Assembly: GCA_903838565.1 (NCBI GenBank)
Contig: CAILZB010000028.1
Coordinates: 1 to 53,262, forward strand
Direction: 5' to 3'
DNA: 53,262 bases
DNA from: an uncultured beta proteobacterium
Lineage (GTDB): Bacteria > Pseudomonadota > Gammaproteobacteria > Burkholderiales > Burkholderiaceae_C
Part shown: one piece after another, positions 1 through 8,100 of the stretch
Position numbering within the stretch: the first letter of the stretch is position 1
Layout of the letters: every line of letters starts with the position of its first letter
Translations under genes and position numbers: made by a program
The notes under the pieces: generated by a model
Seen by the model: the letters and a program-made list of their open reading frames with translations, nothing else
Told to the model about the DNA's origin: nothing
Databases searched by the model: none

Positions 1-110
1 GCAACCGGGGCCTGTTTCGCAACCGCTTGCAGCGCCTTGCGCCGGATGAAACCCAGCGCGGCCAAACCCAGCAGGACCATCACCACCATCCACCAGATCC
101 ATCGACTCAT
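1..110 (-). CDS. Small membrane-anchored protein, N-terminal fragment cut by window edge
   Basis: A reading frame on the minus strand starts with ATG at 110 and runs off the left edge after 36 codons. A GGGAG ribosome site lies just upstream (117-120 region). The visible peptide begins MSRWIWW, continues with a hydrophobic stretch of about 18 residues and then a basic RRK segment, so it looks like a signal anchor or an uncleaved membrane segment with the rest in the cytoplasm or periplasm. It follows mnmG on the same strand with a 38-base gap and could be co-transcribed with it. Many relatives have rsmG directly after mnmG; here this small gene intervenes. No family is recognised. Confidence 0.55.
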   Translation of the reverse strand, partial: MSRWIWWMVVMVLLGLAALGFIRRKALQAVAKQAPV

Positions 111-148
111 GAGGACTCCCTCGACACGGTTTGCGATGCGGCTGAAGT

Positions 149-2140
149 TTACTCAAGCTTGACCGTCTGGGGCTCCCTGGATGCGAAGCCTTTGAAGCCG
201 CCTTTCTTCAGGTGCACCAGCAACAGCGATATCGCCGCCGGCGTCACACCCGAAATGCGCGAAGCCTGACCCAGGGTCTCGGGCTGGTGCCGAGCCAGTT
301 TTTGCCGCGCCTCATAGCTCAGCGCGGTGACCTGCAAATAGTCCAATTCACGCGGAAGCGTCAGGTTTTCGTAGTGCGCCGCGCGCTCGATCTCGCTCTT
401 TTGGCGGTCAATGTAGCCGGAGTATTTCGCGTTGATCTCCACTTGCTCGACCACAGACCGAATGAAAAGACTGGATTCACTCTCCCCCGACTCCGGCGCC
501 AAGTCGCTCCCCAGCTCCGCGCTCGCGTAGCGACCGTCGTTCAGCGACATCAGGCTGGCGTAGTTCACATCGGGTCGACGCAACAACTCGGACAACGGGT
601 ATTCGTGCTCGATCGCCTTGCCCAGAACCCGCTCAGACTCGGCAGCCGGCAGCTTTTGGGGGCTGACCCAGATCGACTTCAGTCGTTCTGTTTCACGTGA
701 AACAGCGTCGCGCTTGCGGTTGAAGGCATCCCAGCGCGCGTCATCCACCAGGCCCAAGCGGCGTCCGGTTGCGGTCAGACGCATATCGGCGTTGTCTTCG
801 CGCAGTTGCAACCTGAACTCGGCGCGGCTAGTGAACATGCGGTAGGGCTCGGTCACGCCCTGGGTAATCAGGTCGTCCACCAGCACCCCGAGATACGCCT
901 CGTCGCGCCCGGGCACCCAGGCGTCCTGCTCGCGGCACTGCAGCGCCGCGTTGATACCGGCGAACAGACCTTGGGCTGCCGCCTCTTCATAACCGGTCGT
1001 GCCATTGATCTGTCCGGCAAAGAACAGTCCCTTCAAGTGCCGCGTCTCGAAACTGCTCTTGAGTTCACGCGGATCGAAATAGTCGTACTCGATGGCGTAT
1101 CCCGGGCGCAGGATGTGCGCATTTTCCAGCCCCTTCATGGAGCGCACCAGAGCGTACTGGATGTCAAACGGCAGGCTGGTGGAAATGCCGTTGGGGTAGT
1201 ACTCGTTCGTGGTCAGCCCCTCGGGCTCGAGAAAGATCTGGTGGCTGTCCTTGTCGGCAAAGCGGTTGATCTTGTCTTCCACGCTGGGGCAGTAGCGCGG
1301 GCCCACGCCCTCGATCTTCCCGGTGAACATCGGGCTGCGATCGAAGCCGGACCGGATGATCGCGTGCGTGCGCTCGTTCGTGTGCGTGACCCAGCACGGC
1401 ATCTGCTGTGGATGCATGGCGGAGCGCCCCATGAAGCTGAACACCGGGACCGACTGCCCTTCCCCGCCCGGCATGCCATCCCCCGCCTGCTCGGTGCACT
1501 GGCTGAAGTCGATGGAGCGTCCGTCCAGGCGCGGTGGCGTACCGGTTTTCAGGCGCGCCTGCGGCAGCTTGAGTTCCTTGAGGCGTGCGCTCAACATGGC
1601 GGCAGGGGGATCACCCGCCCGGCCGGCGGCGTAGTTGTTCAAACCGACGTGGATCTTGCCGTCCAGGAAGGTGCCCGCCGTCAGCACCACGGTGCGAGAG
1701 CGAAAGGCAATGCCCACCTGAGTCACCGCGCCCACGACGCGGTCGCCCTGCACCAGCAGATCGTCCACCGCCTGCTGGAACAGCCAGAGATTGGGCTGAT
1801 TTTCCAGGCGCTGGCGAATCGCGGCCTTGTACAGGATGCGGTCGGCCTGGGCCCGCGTGGCGCGCACGGCCGGTCCCTTGGATCCATTGAGGATGCGAAA
1901 CTGGATTCCCGCCTCGTCGGTGGCCAGGGCCATGGCGCCGCCCAGCGCGTCGACCTCCTTCACGAGGTGGCCCTTGCCAATGCCGCCGATGGAAGGGTTG
2001 CAGCTCATCTGGCCCAGGGTCTCGATGTTGTGGGTGAGCAGCAGTGTCTTGCAGCCCATGCGCGCCGCCGCCAGCGCGGCTTCGCACCCGGCGTGGCCGC
2101 CGCCGACCACGATCACATCGAATTCTTGCGCGTATTGCAT
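149..2140 (-). CDS. mnmG: tRNA uridine-5-carboxymethylaminomethyl modification enzyme MnmG (GidA)
   Basis: MnmG works with MnmE to install the cmnm5 group on wobble U34 of several tRNAs, using FAD, NADH, methylene-THF and glycine. The 663-residue protein starts [10 protein letters not shown] and has the Rossmann FAD motif GGGHAG at residues 13-18. It also carries the two family signatures, around [12 protein letters not shown] and [13 protein letters not shown], and a C-terminal helical domain that binds MnmE and tRNA. The frame stays open about 260 codons further upstream, but conserved sequence begins only at the ATG at 2140, so I chose that start; the Shine-Dalgarno there is weak. Length is normal for the family. 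mnmG commonly lies near oriC in bacteria. Confidence 0.97.
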   Translation of the reverse strand: MQYAQEFDVIVVGGGHAGCEAALAAARMGCKTLLLTHNIETLGQMSCNPSIGGIGKGHLVKEVDALGGAMALATDEAGIQFRILNGSKGPAVRATRAQADRILYKAAIRQRLENQPNLWLFQQAVDDLLVQGDRVVGAVTQVGIAFRSRTVVLTAGTFLDGKIHVGLNNYAAGRAGDPPAAMLSARLKELKLPQARLKTGTPPRLDGRSIDFSQCTEQAGDGMPGGEGQSVPVFSFMGRSAMHPQQMPCWVTHTNERTHAIIRSGFDRSPMFTGKIEGVGPRYCPSVEDKINRFADKDSHQIFLEPEGLTTNEYYPNGISTSLPFDIQYALVRSMKGLENAHILRPGYAIEYDYFDPRELKSSFETRHLKGLFFAGQINGTTGYEEAAAQGLFAGINAALQCREQDAWVPGRDEAYLGVLVDDLITQGVTEPYRMFTSRAEFRLQLREDNADMRLTATGRRLGLVDDARWDAFNRKRDAVSRETERLKSIWVSPQKLPAAESERVLGKAIEHEYPLSELLRRPDVNYASLMSLNDGRYASAELGSDLAPESGESESSLFIRSVVEQVEINAKYSGYIDRQKSEIERAAHYENLTLPRELDYLQVTALSYEARQKLARHQPETLGQASRISGVTPAAISLLLVHLKKGGFKGFASREPQTVKLE

Positions 2141-2326
2141 GCTTTGGGCTCTTGGGAAATCATTTTCGGGCTCGAGGACTGGCGCCGCAGGCCGTGAGCA
2201 TGAACAGGGCCGCGCGCCTGCGGGCGCGGAAATCCGCTGGGCCGCCGCGGGGGAGGATTTTACCTGTCGCAGCGAAATTCCGGCTTTGTTGCGGGCATTG
2301 GCGCGCAGCGCTGTGGGAAAATTGAC
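2141..2326. other. Divergent intergenic region mnmG / barrel-like protein
   Basis: This gap of 186 bases separates two divergent genes and must hold both promoters. I see no convincing -10/-35 pair, repeat or RNA structure in it. Confidence 0.4.
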
Positions 2327-3001
2327 GTGACAAAACCCACCGAGTCCAATATGTTCAATTTTCTGCAGCAACCTTGCCCCCGTGTGTTGCAAACCCTGTT
2401 CGTCCTGCTTTTCTGCGCGCCCTGCCTGGCGGGTCGCCCCATGGCGGTGGACGACGCCAACGTCGATGACGTGGGCACAGGCCATGTCGAAACCTGGTAT
2501 GCACGGCAAAGCGGCAACAGCCACAACGTGACCGTGGCGCCGGGCTACGGGCTGGCAGACGGTATTGAAATCGACGCCGCCCTTTCCCGGGCCGACGGCG
2601 CCCAGGTCAAAAGCGCGGTTCAAGCCAAATTTCTTTTCACGGAGTCCAACAAGGCGGGCTGCAACCTGGCCGGTGTCATCGGCCTTGGCCACGGCGAAGA
2701 AGGCAACTCGCCCTACCTGAACGGCATCGTCACCTGCAACATGACCGATGGCGCAGCGCACTTCAACCTGGGCGCCCAACACCCCGCCGCAGGCGGCACA
2801 CTCAGAACCTGGGGCGTGTCCTATGAGCACGAGTTCGGAGCGGCCACCGGCCACGTCGAATATTTTGGCCAGCAACAGGACAAGCCCACAGCCCAATTCG
2901 GTCTGCGCAGCGAAGTCGCCAAGAATATTCAACTGGATGGCACGCTTGGCCGCAGCGCGGGCGAAACCCTTTACAGCCTGGGTATGAAGTTCATGTTTTG
3001 A
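2327..3001 (+). CDS. Secreted, outer-membrane beta-barrel-like protein of unknown function
   Basis: This 224-residue protein begins with GTG; an ATG eight codons later (2351) is an equally good start. Its N-terminus has a hydrophobic segment ([16 protein letters not shown]) that reads as a signal peptide. The mature part consists of alternating short amphipathic strands such as [22 protein letters not shown] and [10 protein letters not shown]. It ends in ...LGMKFMF, and a C-terminal Phe after alternating residues is the usual insertion signal of outer-membrane barrels. At about 185 mature residues it would make a small barrel of 8-10 strands. It stands alone between mnmG and the regulator at 3041. 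No named family is recognised and no function is proposed. Confidence 0.7.
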   Translation: MTKPTESNMFNFLQQPCPRVLQTLFVLLFCAPCLAGRPMAVDDANVDDVGTGHVETWYARQSGNSHNVTVAPGYGLADGIEIDAALSRADGAQVKSAVQAKFLFTESNKAGCNLAGVIGLGHGEEGNSPYLNGIVTCNMTDGAAHFNLGAQHPAAGGTLRTWGVSYEHEFGAATGHVEYFGQQQDKPTAQFGLRSEVAKNIQLDGTLGRSAGETLYSLGMKFMF

Positions 3002-3040
3002 GCCCGGTATGACGGGGCGTCATGCCGATACACTGGGCCC

Positions 3041-3691
3041 ATGAACGAACCCTTTGAACTCTACCCCGCGCTCAGTAGCGTGCAGCCCAGCCTGAGCGAT
3101 CTGGGAGCGTCCATCGGGCCGATGCAGGTGCCCACGGGCACCGTGCTGTTCGACGAAAACGCGCCCTGCCAGGGATTTCCGATGCTGCTTGAGGGCGAGG
3201 TCCGGGTATCCCGCAGTTCGGGCGACGGTCGCTCGCTGGAGTTGTACCGCGTCGTACCAGGGGAATTGTGCCTGGTCTCGAGTGCCTGCCTGTTTCGCAG
3301 CCAGCCCCTGTCTGCGCGCGGCGTCACCACCAAACCCAGCACGCTGCTGCTGATTCCGCCCTCCGTGTTCGCGCGCTGGTTGGAAGTGCCCGCTTTTCGC
3401 GACAGCGTTCTGGGGCTGTTTGCCGAGCGCATGGCCGACCTCACGGCGCTGGTCGATGCGGTGGCATTTCGCAAGCTCGATCAGCGCCTGGCTGCGGCCT
3501 TGCTGGGGCGGGGCACGGTGCTGGACACGACACATCAAGCCCTGGCAGACGAACTCGGAACGGTGCGCGAAATCGTGACCCGGCTGTTGCGCCGCTTCGA
3601 GCGCGAAGGCTGGGTCGAGTTGGCGCGCGAACAGATCCGCATCCTGGACGCTCCCAGTCTGCGCGGCCAGGCCGGAAGCGACCCGCATTGA
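3041..3691 (+). CDS. Crp/Fnr-family transcriptional regulator
   Basis: This 216-residue protein has a cyclic-nucleotide-binding-like beta-roll (about residues 25-110), a dimerisation helix (about 112-150) and a C-terminal winged helix-turn-helix (about 164-192, LADELGTVREIVTRLLRRFE), the classic Crp/Fnr layout. It has only three cysteines (43, 77, 83), not in the N-terminal arrangement that binds the Fnr iron-sulfur cluster, so oxygen sensing by an Fnr-type cluster is unlikely. The recognition helix reads VREIVTRLLRRFE, with the V/SR..TR pattern typical of the family. A DUF2892 membrane protein follows 89 bases downstream, and the two probably belong together. The ligand is unknown. Confidence 0.85.
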   Translation: MNEPFELYPALSSVQPSLSDLGASIGPMQVPTGTVLFDENAPCQGFPMLLEGEVRVSRSSGDGRSLELYRVVPGELCLVSSACLFRSQPLSARGVTTKPSTLLLIPPSVFARWLEVPAFRDSVLGLFAERMADLTALVDAVAFRKLDQRLAAALLGRGTVLDTTHQALADELGTVREIVTRLLRRFEREGWVELAREQIRILDAPSLRGQAGSDPH

Positions 3692-3780
3692 AGGCCAGGC
3701 CCGCTGTGTGACTTGTATCACCGACTTATGCGCTCAAAATGGAGTCAAATGACGGCTTCACAATCAATCTGGAGACACGC

Positions 3781-3978
3781 ATGACCCTCAATATCGGTGG
3801 CACTGAGCGCATCATTCGCATCATCGCAGGCCTGGTCCTGGTCGGACTGGCGGCCACTGGCACCATCGGCTGGTGGGGCTGGCTGGGCCTCGTCCTTCTG
3901 GGAACTGGCGCCATCGGCTGGTGCCCGCCCTATGCCATCTTTGGCATCAACACCTGCTCGACGAAGAACAAAGGCTGA
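3781..3978 (+). CDS. DUF2892 (YgaP transmembrane-like) small inner-membrane protein
   Basis: This 65-residue protein starts MTLNIGGTERIIRI and has two hydrophobic helices (about residues 12-28 and 30-50) with a Gly/Trp-rich turn and the family motif GWCPPYAIFGINTC near the end. This matches the DUF2892 domain, found alone or fused to rhodanese in YgaP. I chose the ATG at 3781 because GGAG lies 7 bases before it; an upstream ATG at 3739 lacks such a site and adds unconserved residues. DUF2892 proteins often sit with sulfur- or redox-related regulators, which fits the neighbouring Crp/Fnr-type gene, but the exact role is unknown. Confidence 0.85.
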   Translation: MTLNIGGTERIIRIIAGLVLVGLAATGTIGWWGWLGLVLLGTGAIGWCPPYAIFGINTCSTKNKG

Positions 3979-3985
3979 CAGCGAC

Positions 3986-4882
3986 TCAGGCGGCCACCGT
4001 CTCGCCGCCCAGGGCCTCGAGCAGATCCGGAATCAGACGCTGCAGTTCGCCCGTGGCAATCGCCACGTCGGCGTCGAAGCCGTCGTCCTTCTTGGCCGAC
4101 GCGCCTTCAAACACCACGTCAAGAAACGCCAGTTTTTTGATCTGAAAGGCGTCGGTCAGCACCAGCGAGACCCGGTTGTCCCAGGTCAGCGCCAGTCTTG
4201 TGGGCTGCTTTCCGCTGCTGATGTGTTGCCTCACTTCCTCTGTATCCAGCGGGTGCCTTGAATACCGCACCACCGCCCTGGATTCGTCAGGCGCCTTGAG
4301 CTCGCATTCGCGATCTACACTGAAACCGGGCGGGGGATCCTGGCTCGTCAGCCATTCGGACATGGCCACGGCCGGCGAGGTCTGGGTGCTGATGGGGAGC
4401 ACCAGCAGATTGTCCAGACACTGGACCAGACAGGTCACCACTTCATCCGCCTTGGCCTGGCTGGCCGCATCCAGCACCAGCAGCTTCGCCTTCGGGTCGA
4501 TCCACACCTGCACCGCCGCCTGCTTGGTGAACGCCATGGGCAGCAGTTGCAGCCGCACTTCGTCCTTGATTTCGCGTTTTTCCCTTTTCCCGGGCTTACG
4601 CCCTTCGGCCGTCTCGATCTGGGTCAGGCGTTCGTTCACCTTGCGGCTCACCACCGAACCGGGAAGGGCCTTGGTTTCCAACATGAGTTTGAGCATCCAC
4701 TGCCCCGCCACCGCCTCGACCAGGGGACCATGGGCCTGGCCCCGCGGCTCGACCCAGCCCACCGATTTTTCCTGCGTCGCGCCACACTCCACAAAGGGGG
4801 CCTGGGCCAAGCCCTGCTCCATTTGCGCCAAGGTGGCAGACCAGTCGGCACCGATACGATAAACAATCAGGTTCTTGAACAC
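3986..4882 (-). CDS. rdgC: Recombination-associated protein RdgC
   Basis: RdgC is a toroidal, nucleoid-associated DNA-binding protein that restrains RecA-promoted strand exchange. The 298-residue product has the family start (MFKNLIVYRI) and the internal stretches FVECGATQEKSVGWV, VVSRKVNERL and KREIKDEVRLQLLPMAF, typical of RdgC. Length agrees with the usual ~300 residues. The start codon is GTG at 4882; no ATG nearby would keep the conserved first residues. It converges on the DUF2892 gene with only 7 bases between the stops, leaving no room for a separate terminator. Confidence 0.97.
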   Translation of the reverse strand: MFKNLIVYRIGADWSATLAQMEQGLAQAPFVECGATQEKSVGWVEPRGQAHGPLVEAVAGQWMLKLMLETKALPGSVVSRKVNERLTQIETAEGRKPGKREKREIKDEVRLQLLPMAFTKQAAVQVWIDPKAKLLVLDAASQAKADEVVTCLVQCLDNLLVLPISTQTSPAVAMSEWLTSQDPPPGFSVDRECELKAPDESRAVVRYSRHPLDTEEVRQHISSGKQPTRLALTWDNRVSLVLTDAFQIKKLAFLDVVFEGASAKKDDGFDADVAIATGELQRLIPDLLEALGGETVAA

Positions 4883-5070
4883 GCTTGGCTTTCAGTGGGG
4901 GTTTTTGCTTGAGGGCGTGTATTGTCGACGGGATGGGTCCATGCCTCTTTTTTGCGCAACTTTACAAAGCCTTTTCCAAAGGGCTTCTTGCAGTTACACG
5001 GGACGCGCACACTTGATTCCAACCTGAAGCCAAACGTGCAGCGTCAGGCGTTTTGTCAAGAGGAAATATT
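4883..5070. other. Divergent intergenic region rdgC / LTXXQ protein
   Basis: These 188 bases hold the promoters of two divergent genes. There is an imperfect inverted repeat (AAGCC ... GGCTT) around 4967-4986 and several T-runs. I see no promoter good enough to call. Confidence 0.3.
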
Positions 5071-5568
5071 ATGAAATCAGTATTCAAACGTGCCTTGCTG
5101 ACCAGCATCTTGGTGGGTGCGGGTTTTGCAGCCCTGTCCCAGGGCATGCCAGGTCCCATGGGCGGTGGACCCCAGGCCGGGATGCAGCAAGGAATGCACC
5201 GGGGCGACCCGGCCAGGATGCAGGAACGAATCGACAAGCGACTGGCGGCGCTCAAGGCCAAACTCAAAATCACCCCCGAGCAGGAGAGCGCCTGGACGAC
5301 CTTTACGCTGTCCATGAAGCCCCCGGCCAGCATGGGCCAACGCCCTGAGCGTGACGAGTGGACGAAGCTCAGCACCCCGGAGCGCATCGACAAGATGCGC
5401 GCGCTGCGCAGCGTACACCAGGCGGAGATGGACAAGATCGGCGACGCCGTCAAGGCCTTCTACATGACGCTCACACCGGAGCAGAAGAAGACCTTTGACG
5501 CTCAGCGCATGCACGGTGGTCACAGAGGCGGGATGCATGGAATGGAAGGTTTCGGCCCGCCGCAATAG
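5071..5568 (+). CDS. Periplasmic LTXXQ-motif (Spy/CpxP-like) protein
   Basis: This 165-residue protein has a clear signal peptide (MKSVFKRALLTSILVGAGFA, cleaved near residue 28), then a Met/Gly-rich segment with repeated GMQ/GMH units. The helical region carries two LTXXQ-type motifs, KITPEQ and TLTPEQ, the hallmark of the Spy/CpxP family of periplasmic chaperones and envelope-stress or metal-response proteins. Many Met and His residues near both ends (GMQQGMHRG, MHGGHRGGMHGMEG) suggest possible metal binding, which is inference. The ATG at 5071 is preceded by AGGAAA at good distance. A strong hairpin terminator follows at 5591. Confidence 0.8.
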   Translation: MKSVFKRALLTSILVGAGFAALSQGMPGPMGGGPQAGMQQGMHRGDPARMQERIDKRLAALKAKLKITPEQESAWTTFTLSMKPPASMGQRPERDEWTKLSTPERIDKMRALRSVHQAEMDKIGDAVKAFYMTLTPEQKKTFDAQRMHGGHRGGMHGMEGFGPPQ

Positions 5569-5590
5569 AACCGTCGTGGCCTTGAGCCCG

Positions 5591-5640
5591 GGCCGGCACC
5601 CTTTGTCCTTACAGACTCTGGGTGCCGGCCCCTTTTGCTT
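5591..5640 (+). terminator. Rho-independent terminator after the LTXXQ gene
   Basis: A perfect 11-bp stem (GGCCGGCACCC at 5591-5601 with GGGTGCCGGCC at 5620-5630) encloses an 18-base loop and is followed by CCTTTTGCTT. It ends the transcript of the gene at 5071-5568. Confidence 0.75.
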
Positions 5641-5691
5641 GCGGGATGGTTAACATCGCAGCATGAAGATCATCTACACGGAAATCACTTG

Positions 5692-5904
5692 ATGTTTGGC
5701 TACACAGAAGAGCAGATCGCACATTTTGGTCTGACATTTGGCGTGGGCGCTTTCATGCTCTTCATGCTCTTCATCATCGGCCACCTCGCATGGGAGTCCA
5801 AGGCAGGTAAGTTTGGCACCTTCGTCCTGTTCCTGGGCCTGGCCTTTGGCATGGTGGGCTTTGTCGCCAAATACTTCATTCAATGGTTCCTGGAGAGCAA
5901 GTGA
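5692..5904 (+). CDS. DUF2788 small membrane protein
   Basis: This 70-residue protein starts MFGYTEEQIAHFGLTFG and has two transmembrane helices (about residues 10-30 and 40-62) separated by a short loop WESKAGKFG. This matches the DUF2788 family as I know it from Burkholderiales and Neisseriales. The ATG at 5692 is the conserved start; a TTG 19 codons earlier overlaps the terminator stem tail and is rejected. The stop overlaps the start of ubiM by four bases (GTGA), so the two genes are translationally coupled and the small protein may act at the membrane with the ubiquinone pathway. Its function is not known. Confidence 0.85.
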   Translation: MFGYTEEQIAHFGLTFGVGAFMLFMLFIIGHLAWESKAGKFGTFVLFLGLAFGMVGFVAKYFIQWFLESK

Positions 5905-7121
5905 ATAACATCACCACCACCGAGACCGACATCATCATCAGCGGCGCGGGTCCCGCTGGCCTGTGCCTGGCCCGCGCCTTGTCGGGTCGTGGCCTTCGCA
6001 TCACGTTGATAGAACAGTTGCCACAGTCCGAACTGGCAAATCCGCCGTTCGACGGCCGAGAGATCGCCCTGACCCAGCACTCGGCCCAACTCATGCGCAC
6101 CCTGGGTTTGTGGGAGCGCATCGAGCCCTCGGCCTTTTCCCCCTTGCGCGACGCCCGCGTCCTCAATGGCCCGTCGCCGTTTGCCATGACCATCGGCCAC
6201 GAACTCAGCCAGAAGTCGGAACTGGGCTGGCTGGTATCGAACCACCTGATCCGCAAGGCCGCCTTCGAGTCGGTCCAGAAATCCATGCAGGTCCAGCAGG
6301 ACATCACCCTGCTGTGCGGCGAGAAAGTGGTCTCGTTGAGCACCGACGACCAAGGCGCCTTCGTGAGCATGGCCAGTGGTCGAACATTGAAGGCCAGGTT
6401 GATCGTCGCCGCCGACAGCCGTTTTTCAGAAACCCGGCGTGCCATGGGAATAGGCGCTGACATGCACGACTTCGGCAAGACCATGCTGCTGTGCTGCATG
6501 ACCCATGAACAGCCACATCATCACGCCGCCTGGGAGTGGTTTGGCTACGGCCAGACGCTGGCTCTGCTGCCGATGAACCCTGACCCCGTCACCCATGAAT
6601 ACCGCTCCTCCGTGGTGCTGACCCTGCCCAGCAGTGCCATCGCTCCCTTGCTGAGCATGGAGCCGAGCGCCTTCGGACTGGAGATGCAGACGCGTTTTCT
6701 CCAGCGTCTGGGGCGCATGAGCTTGGTCAGCACGCGCCACAGCTATCCGCTGGTCGGCGTCTACCCGCACCGTTTTGTCGCCAAACGATTTGCCACCGTG
6801 GGAGACGCTGCCGTAGGCATGCACCCGGTCACAGCCCACGGTTTCAATTTTGGATTACTCGGCGTGGACACCCTGTCTCAGGTGATCCTGAAGGCCCATG
6901 CGGCGGGTGCCGACATCGCCGCACCCAGAATGCTGGAAGGCTACGAAAGAACTCATCGGCGCGCCACCCGGCCACTCTATCTGGCGACCCAACTGGTCTC
7001 AACCTTGTATACCACCGACAGTCCCCCGGCCCGCCTGTTGCGCGACACCGCGCTGCGTTTGGGAGAAGCACTTATCCCCTTCAAGCGCGCGATCGCGGCG
7101 ACACTTTCAGGCAGCCGCTAA
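5901..7121 (+). CDS. ubiM: FAD-dependent ubiquinone-biosynthesis hydroxylase, UbiM type
   Basis: This 406-residue class A flavoprotein monooxygenase of the UbiH/UbiF/COQ6 family has GAGPAG for FAD binding near residue 13, an internal DSRFSETRR segment in the DG-motif region, and the FAD signature GDAAVGMHPVTAHGFNFG. The substrate-region sequence NPPFDGREIALT and the C-terminal RATRPLYLATQ closely resemble what I recall of the UbiM branch, which hydroxylates several ring positions of ubiquinone precursors in organisms lacking some of UbiI, UbiH and UbiF. The GTG at 5901, with GGAG 5 bases upstream and a 4-base overlap with DUF2788, is preferred over the ATG at 5883. Assignment to UbiM rather than UbiH/UbiF is from memory of the family. 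Confidence 0.8.
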   Translation: MNNITTTETDIIISGAGPAGLCLARALSGRGLRITLIEQLPQSELANPPFDGREIALTQHSAQLMRTLGLWERIEPSAFSPLRDARVLNGPSPFAMTIGHELSQKSELGWLVSNHLIRKAAFESVQKSMQVQQDITLLCGEKVVSLSTDDQGAFVSMASGRTLKARLIVAADSRFSETRRAMGIGADMHDFGKTMLLCCMTHEQPHHHAAWEWFGYGQTLALLPMNPDPVTHEYRSSVVLTLPSSAIAPLLSMEPSAFGLEMQTRFLQRLGRMSLVSTRHSYPLVGVYPHRFVAKRFATVGDAAVGMHPVTAHGFNFGLLGVDTLSQVILKAHAAGADIAAPRMLEGYERTHRRATRPLYLATQLVSTLYTTDSPPARLLRDTALRLGEALIPFKRAIAATLSGSR

Positions 7122-7144
7122 CCTTCCTTGTTGCAGCGGTGTGC

Positions 7145-7723
7145 TCACCCGAAAATGGGCACGCCAATCAGCAACTTGTGCAAGTACAAGGCAAAGCCCG
7201 CCCAAGCCACAACACCCAGGAGCAGGGTCAGCACAGTGGGGACCATCCTGCCCGCGGGATACATCGCATTCGCCGCCCGATCGCGCTGGCGTACCGAGAT
7301 ATAGCAGGCCACCGCCCAAAGCAGGAAAGAGCCGAACAACAAAACCTGCGCAGAGCTGCCGTTCGCCAGCAGGTGGGCCAGAGCCCAAACCTTCACCCCC
7401 AGCAACATCGGGTGATGCAGCCGCGCCTTGATGCTGTTGCCCGGCACATAGGCAGCCACCAACAAGATCCAACTGAAAAGCATCAGCAGCACTGTCAGGT
7501 GGCGCATCCCGAGCGGAACACTCCACAGCACAACCACTTGTTGACGCGCCTGAGCATATGCCCAGCACAGCAGCACAAAGCCCAACAGGGACGCAGCGGA
7601 GTACGCACCCTTCCAAAGACCCTCCCCGTATCCTTGCAACATGCGGGCACGCCAGTCAGGAGCGAACATGCGCAGCGAGTGCACACCCAGAAAAATAAAA
7701 AGACCACAACTTAGAAGAAACAT
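7145..7723 (-). CDS. nnrU: NnrU-family integral membrane protein
   Basis: This 192-residue protein starts MFLLSCGLFIFLGVHSLRMF and has about six hydrophobic segments. The conserved opening (LGVHS.R.F) and the later HPMLLGVKVWALAHLLANG (NnrU proteins carry HP..LG...WA..HL.ANG) identify the NnrU family, named from nitric-oxide and nitrite metabolism loci and related to NnrS/isoprenylcysteine-methyltransferase-like membrane proteins. The frame extends 41 codons further upstream through unrelated AT-rich sequence; the conserved start is the ATG at 7723. No denitrification genes are nearby, so its role here is open. It converges on ubiM. Confidence 0.8.
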   Translation of the reverse strand: MFLLSCGLFIFLGVHSLRMFAPDWRARMLQGYGEGLWKGAYSAASLLGFVLLCWAYAQARQQVVVLWSVPLGMRHLTVLLMLFSWILLVAAYVPGNSIKARLHHPMLLGVKVWALAHLLANGSSAQVLLFGSFLLWAVACYISVRQRDRAANAMYPAGRMVPTVLTLLLGVVAWAGFALYLHKLLIGVPIFG

Positions 7724-8100
7724 CGGCGCCCAAAGAAAATAAACATGCTGAATGCAGCACATCATGCATGACAGAACTTCAAAAGTCACCGAACAAAGCT
7801 GTTGATAATTTATCAATAACAAGCAAGTTATCAACAGTCTGATCACAAAAATTAAAGTTGTTCATTTCCGGCATGCATCCCGAAAGCACACTTCAACACA
7901 GCTTTAAAGAACTGGTAAGTCATTGACAACATTAGGTTTAGTCAATTTATTCACAGAAAGCGTCTGACTCTACTACTACTACTATCTTAAATAGATTGAA
8001 ATTCAAGAAAGAGATGCACAGCCGAAACAAGAAATAAAAAATTCTTCCTTTGCCGGATCCTCCGGCTGGCACTAACATCGATACCTCAAGAAAGACATTT
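7724..8100. other. AT-rich divergent intergenic region with DnaA-box-like 9-mers
   Basis: These 377 bases between nnrU and gcdH are far richer in A and T than the flanking genes. They contain TTATTCACA (7947-7955), which fits the DnaA box consensus TTATNCACA. There are two copies of TTATCAACA (7800-7808 on the minus strand, 7828-7836 on the plus strand) and one TTATCAATA (7810-7818). They also hold a 15-base palindrome TTGATAATTTATCAA (7802-7816), an inverted repeat ATTGAC/GTCAAT (7922-7927 and 7941-7946) and a (TAC)4 run (7971-7982). The promoters of both genes must lie here. A replication role is only a possibility. Confidence 0.5.

Noticed and set aside
806..2197. Long open frame on the plus strand opposite mnmG
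   Set aside because: It lies fully antisense to conserved mnmG sequence, and its translation is Arg/His/Gln-rich with no domain; a by-product of high GC.
7802..7816. FNR/NnrR box TTGATAATTTATCAA for nnrU
   Set aside because: The half-sites are separated by five bases, not four, giving an odd-length palindrome that does not suit a Crp/Fnr dimer; kept only as a palindrome.
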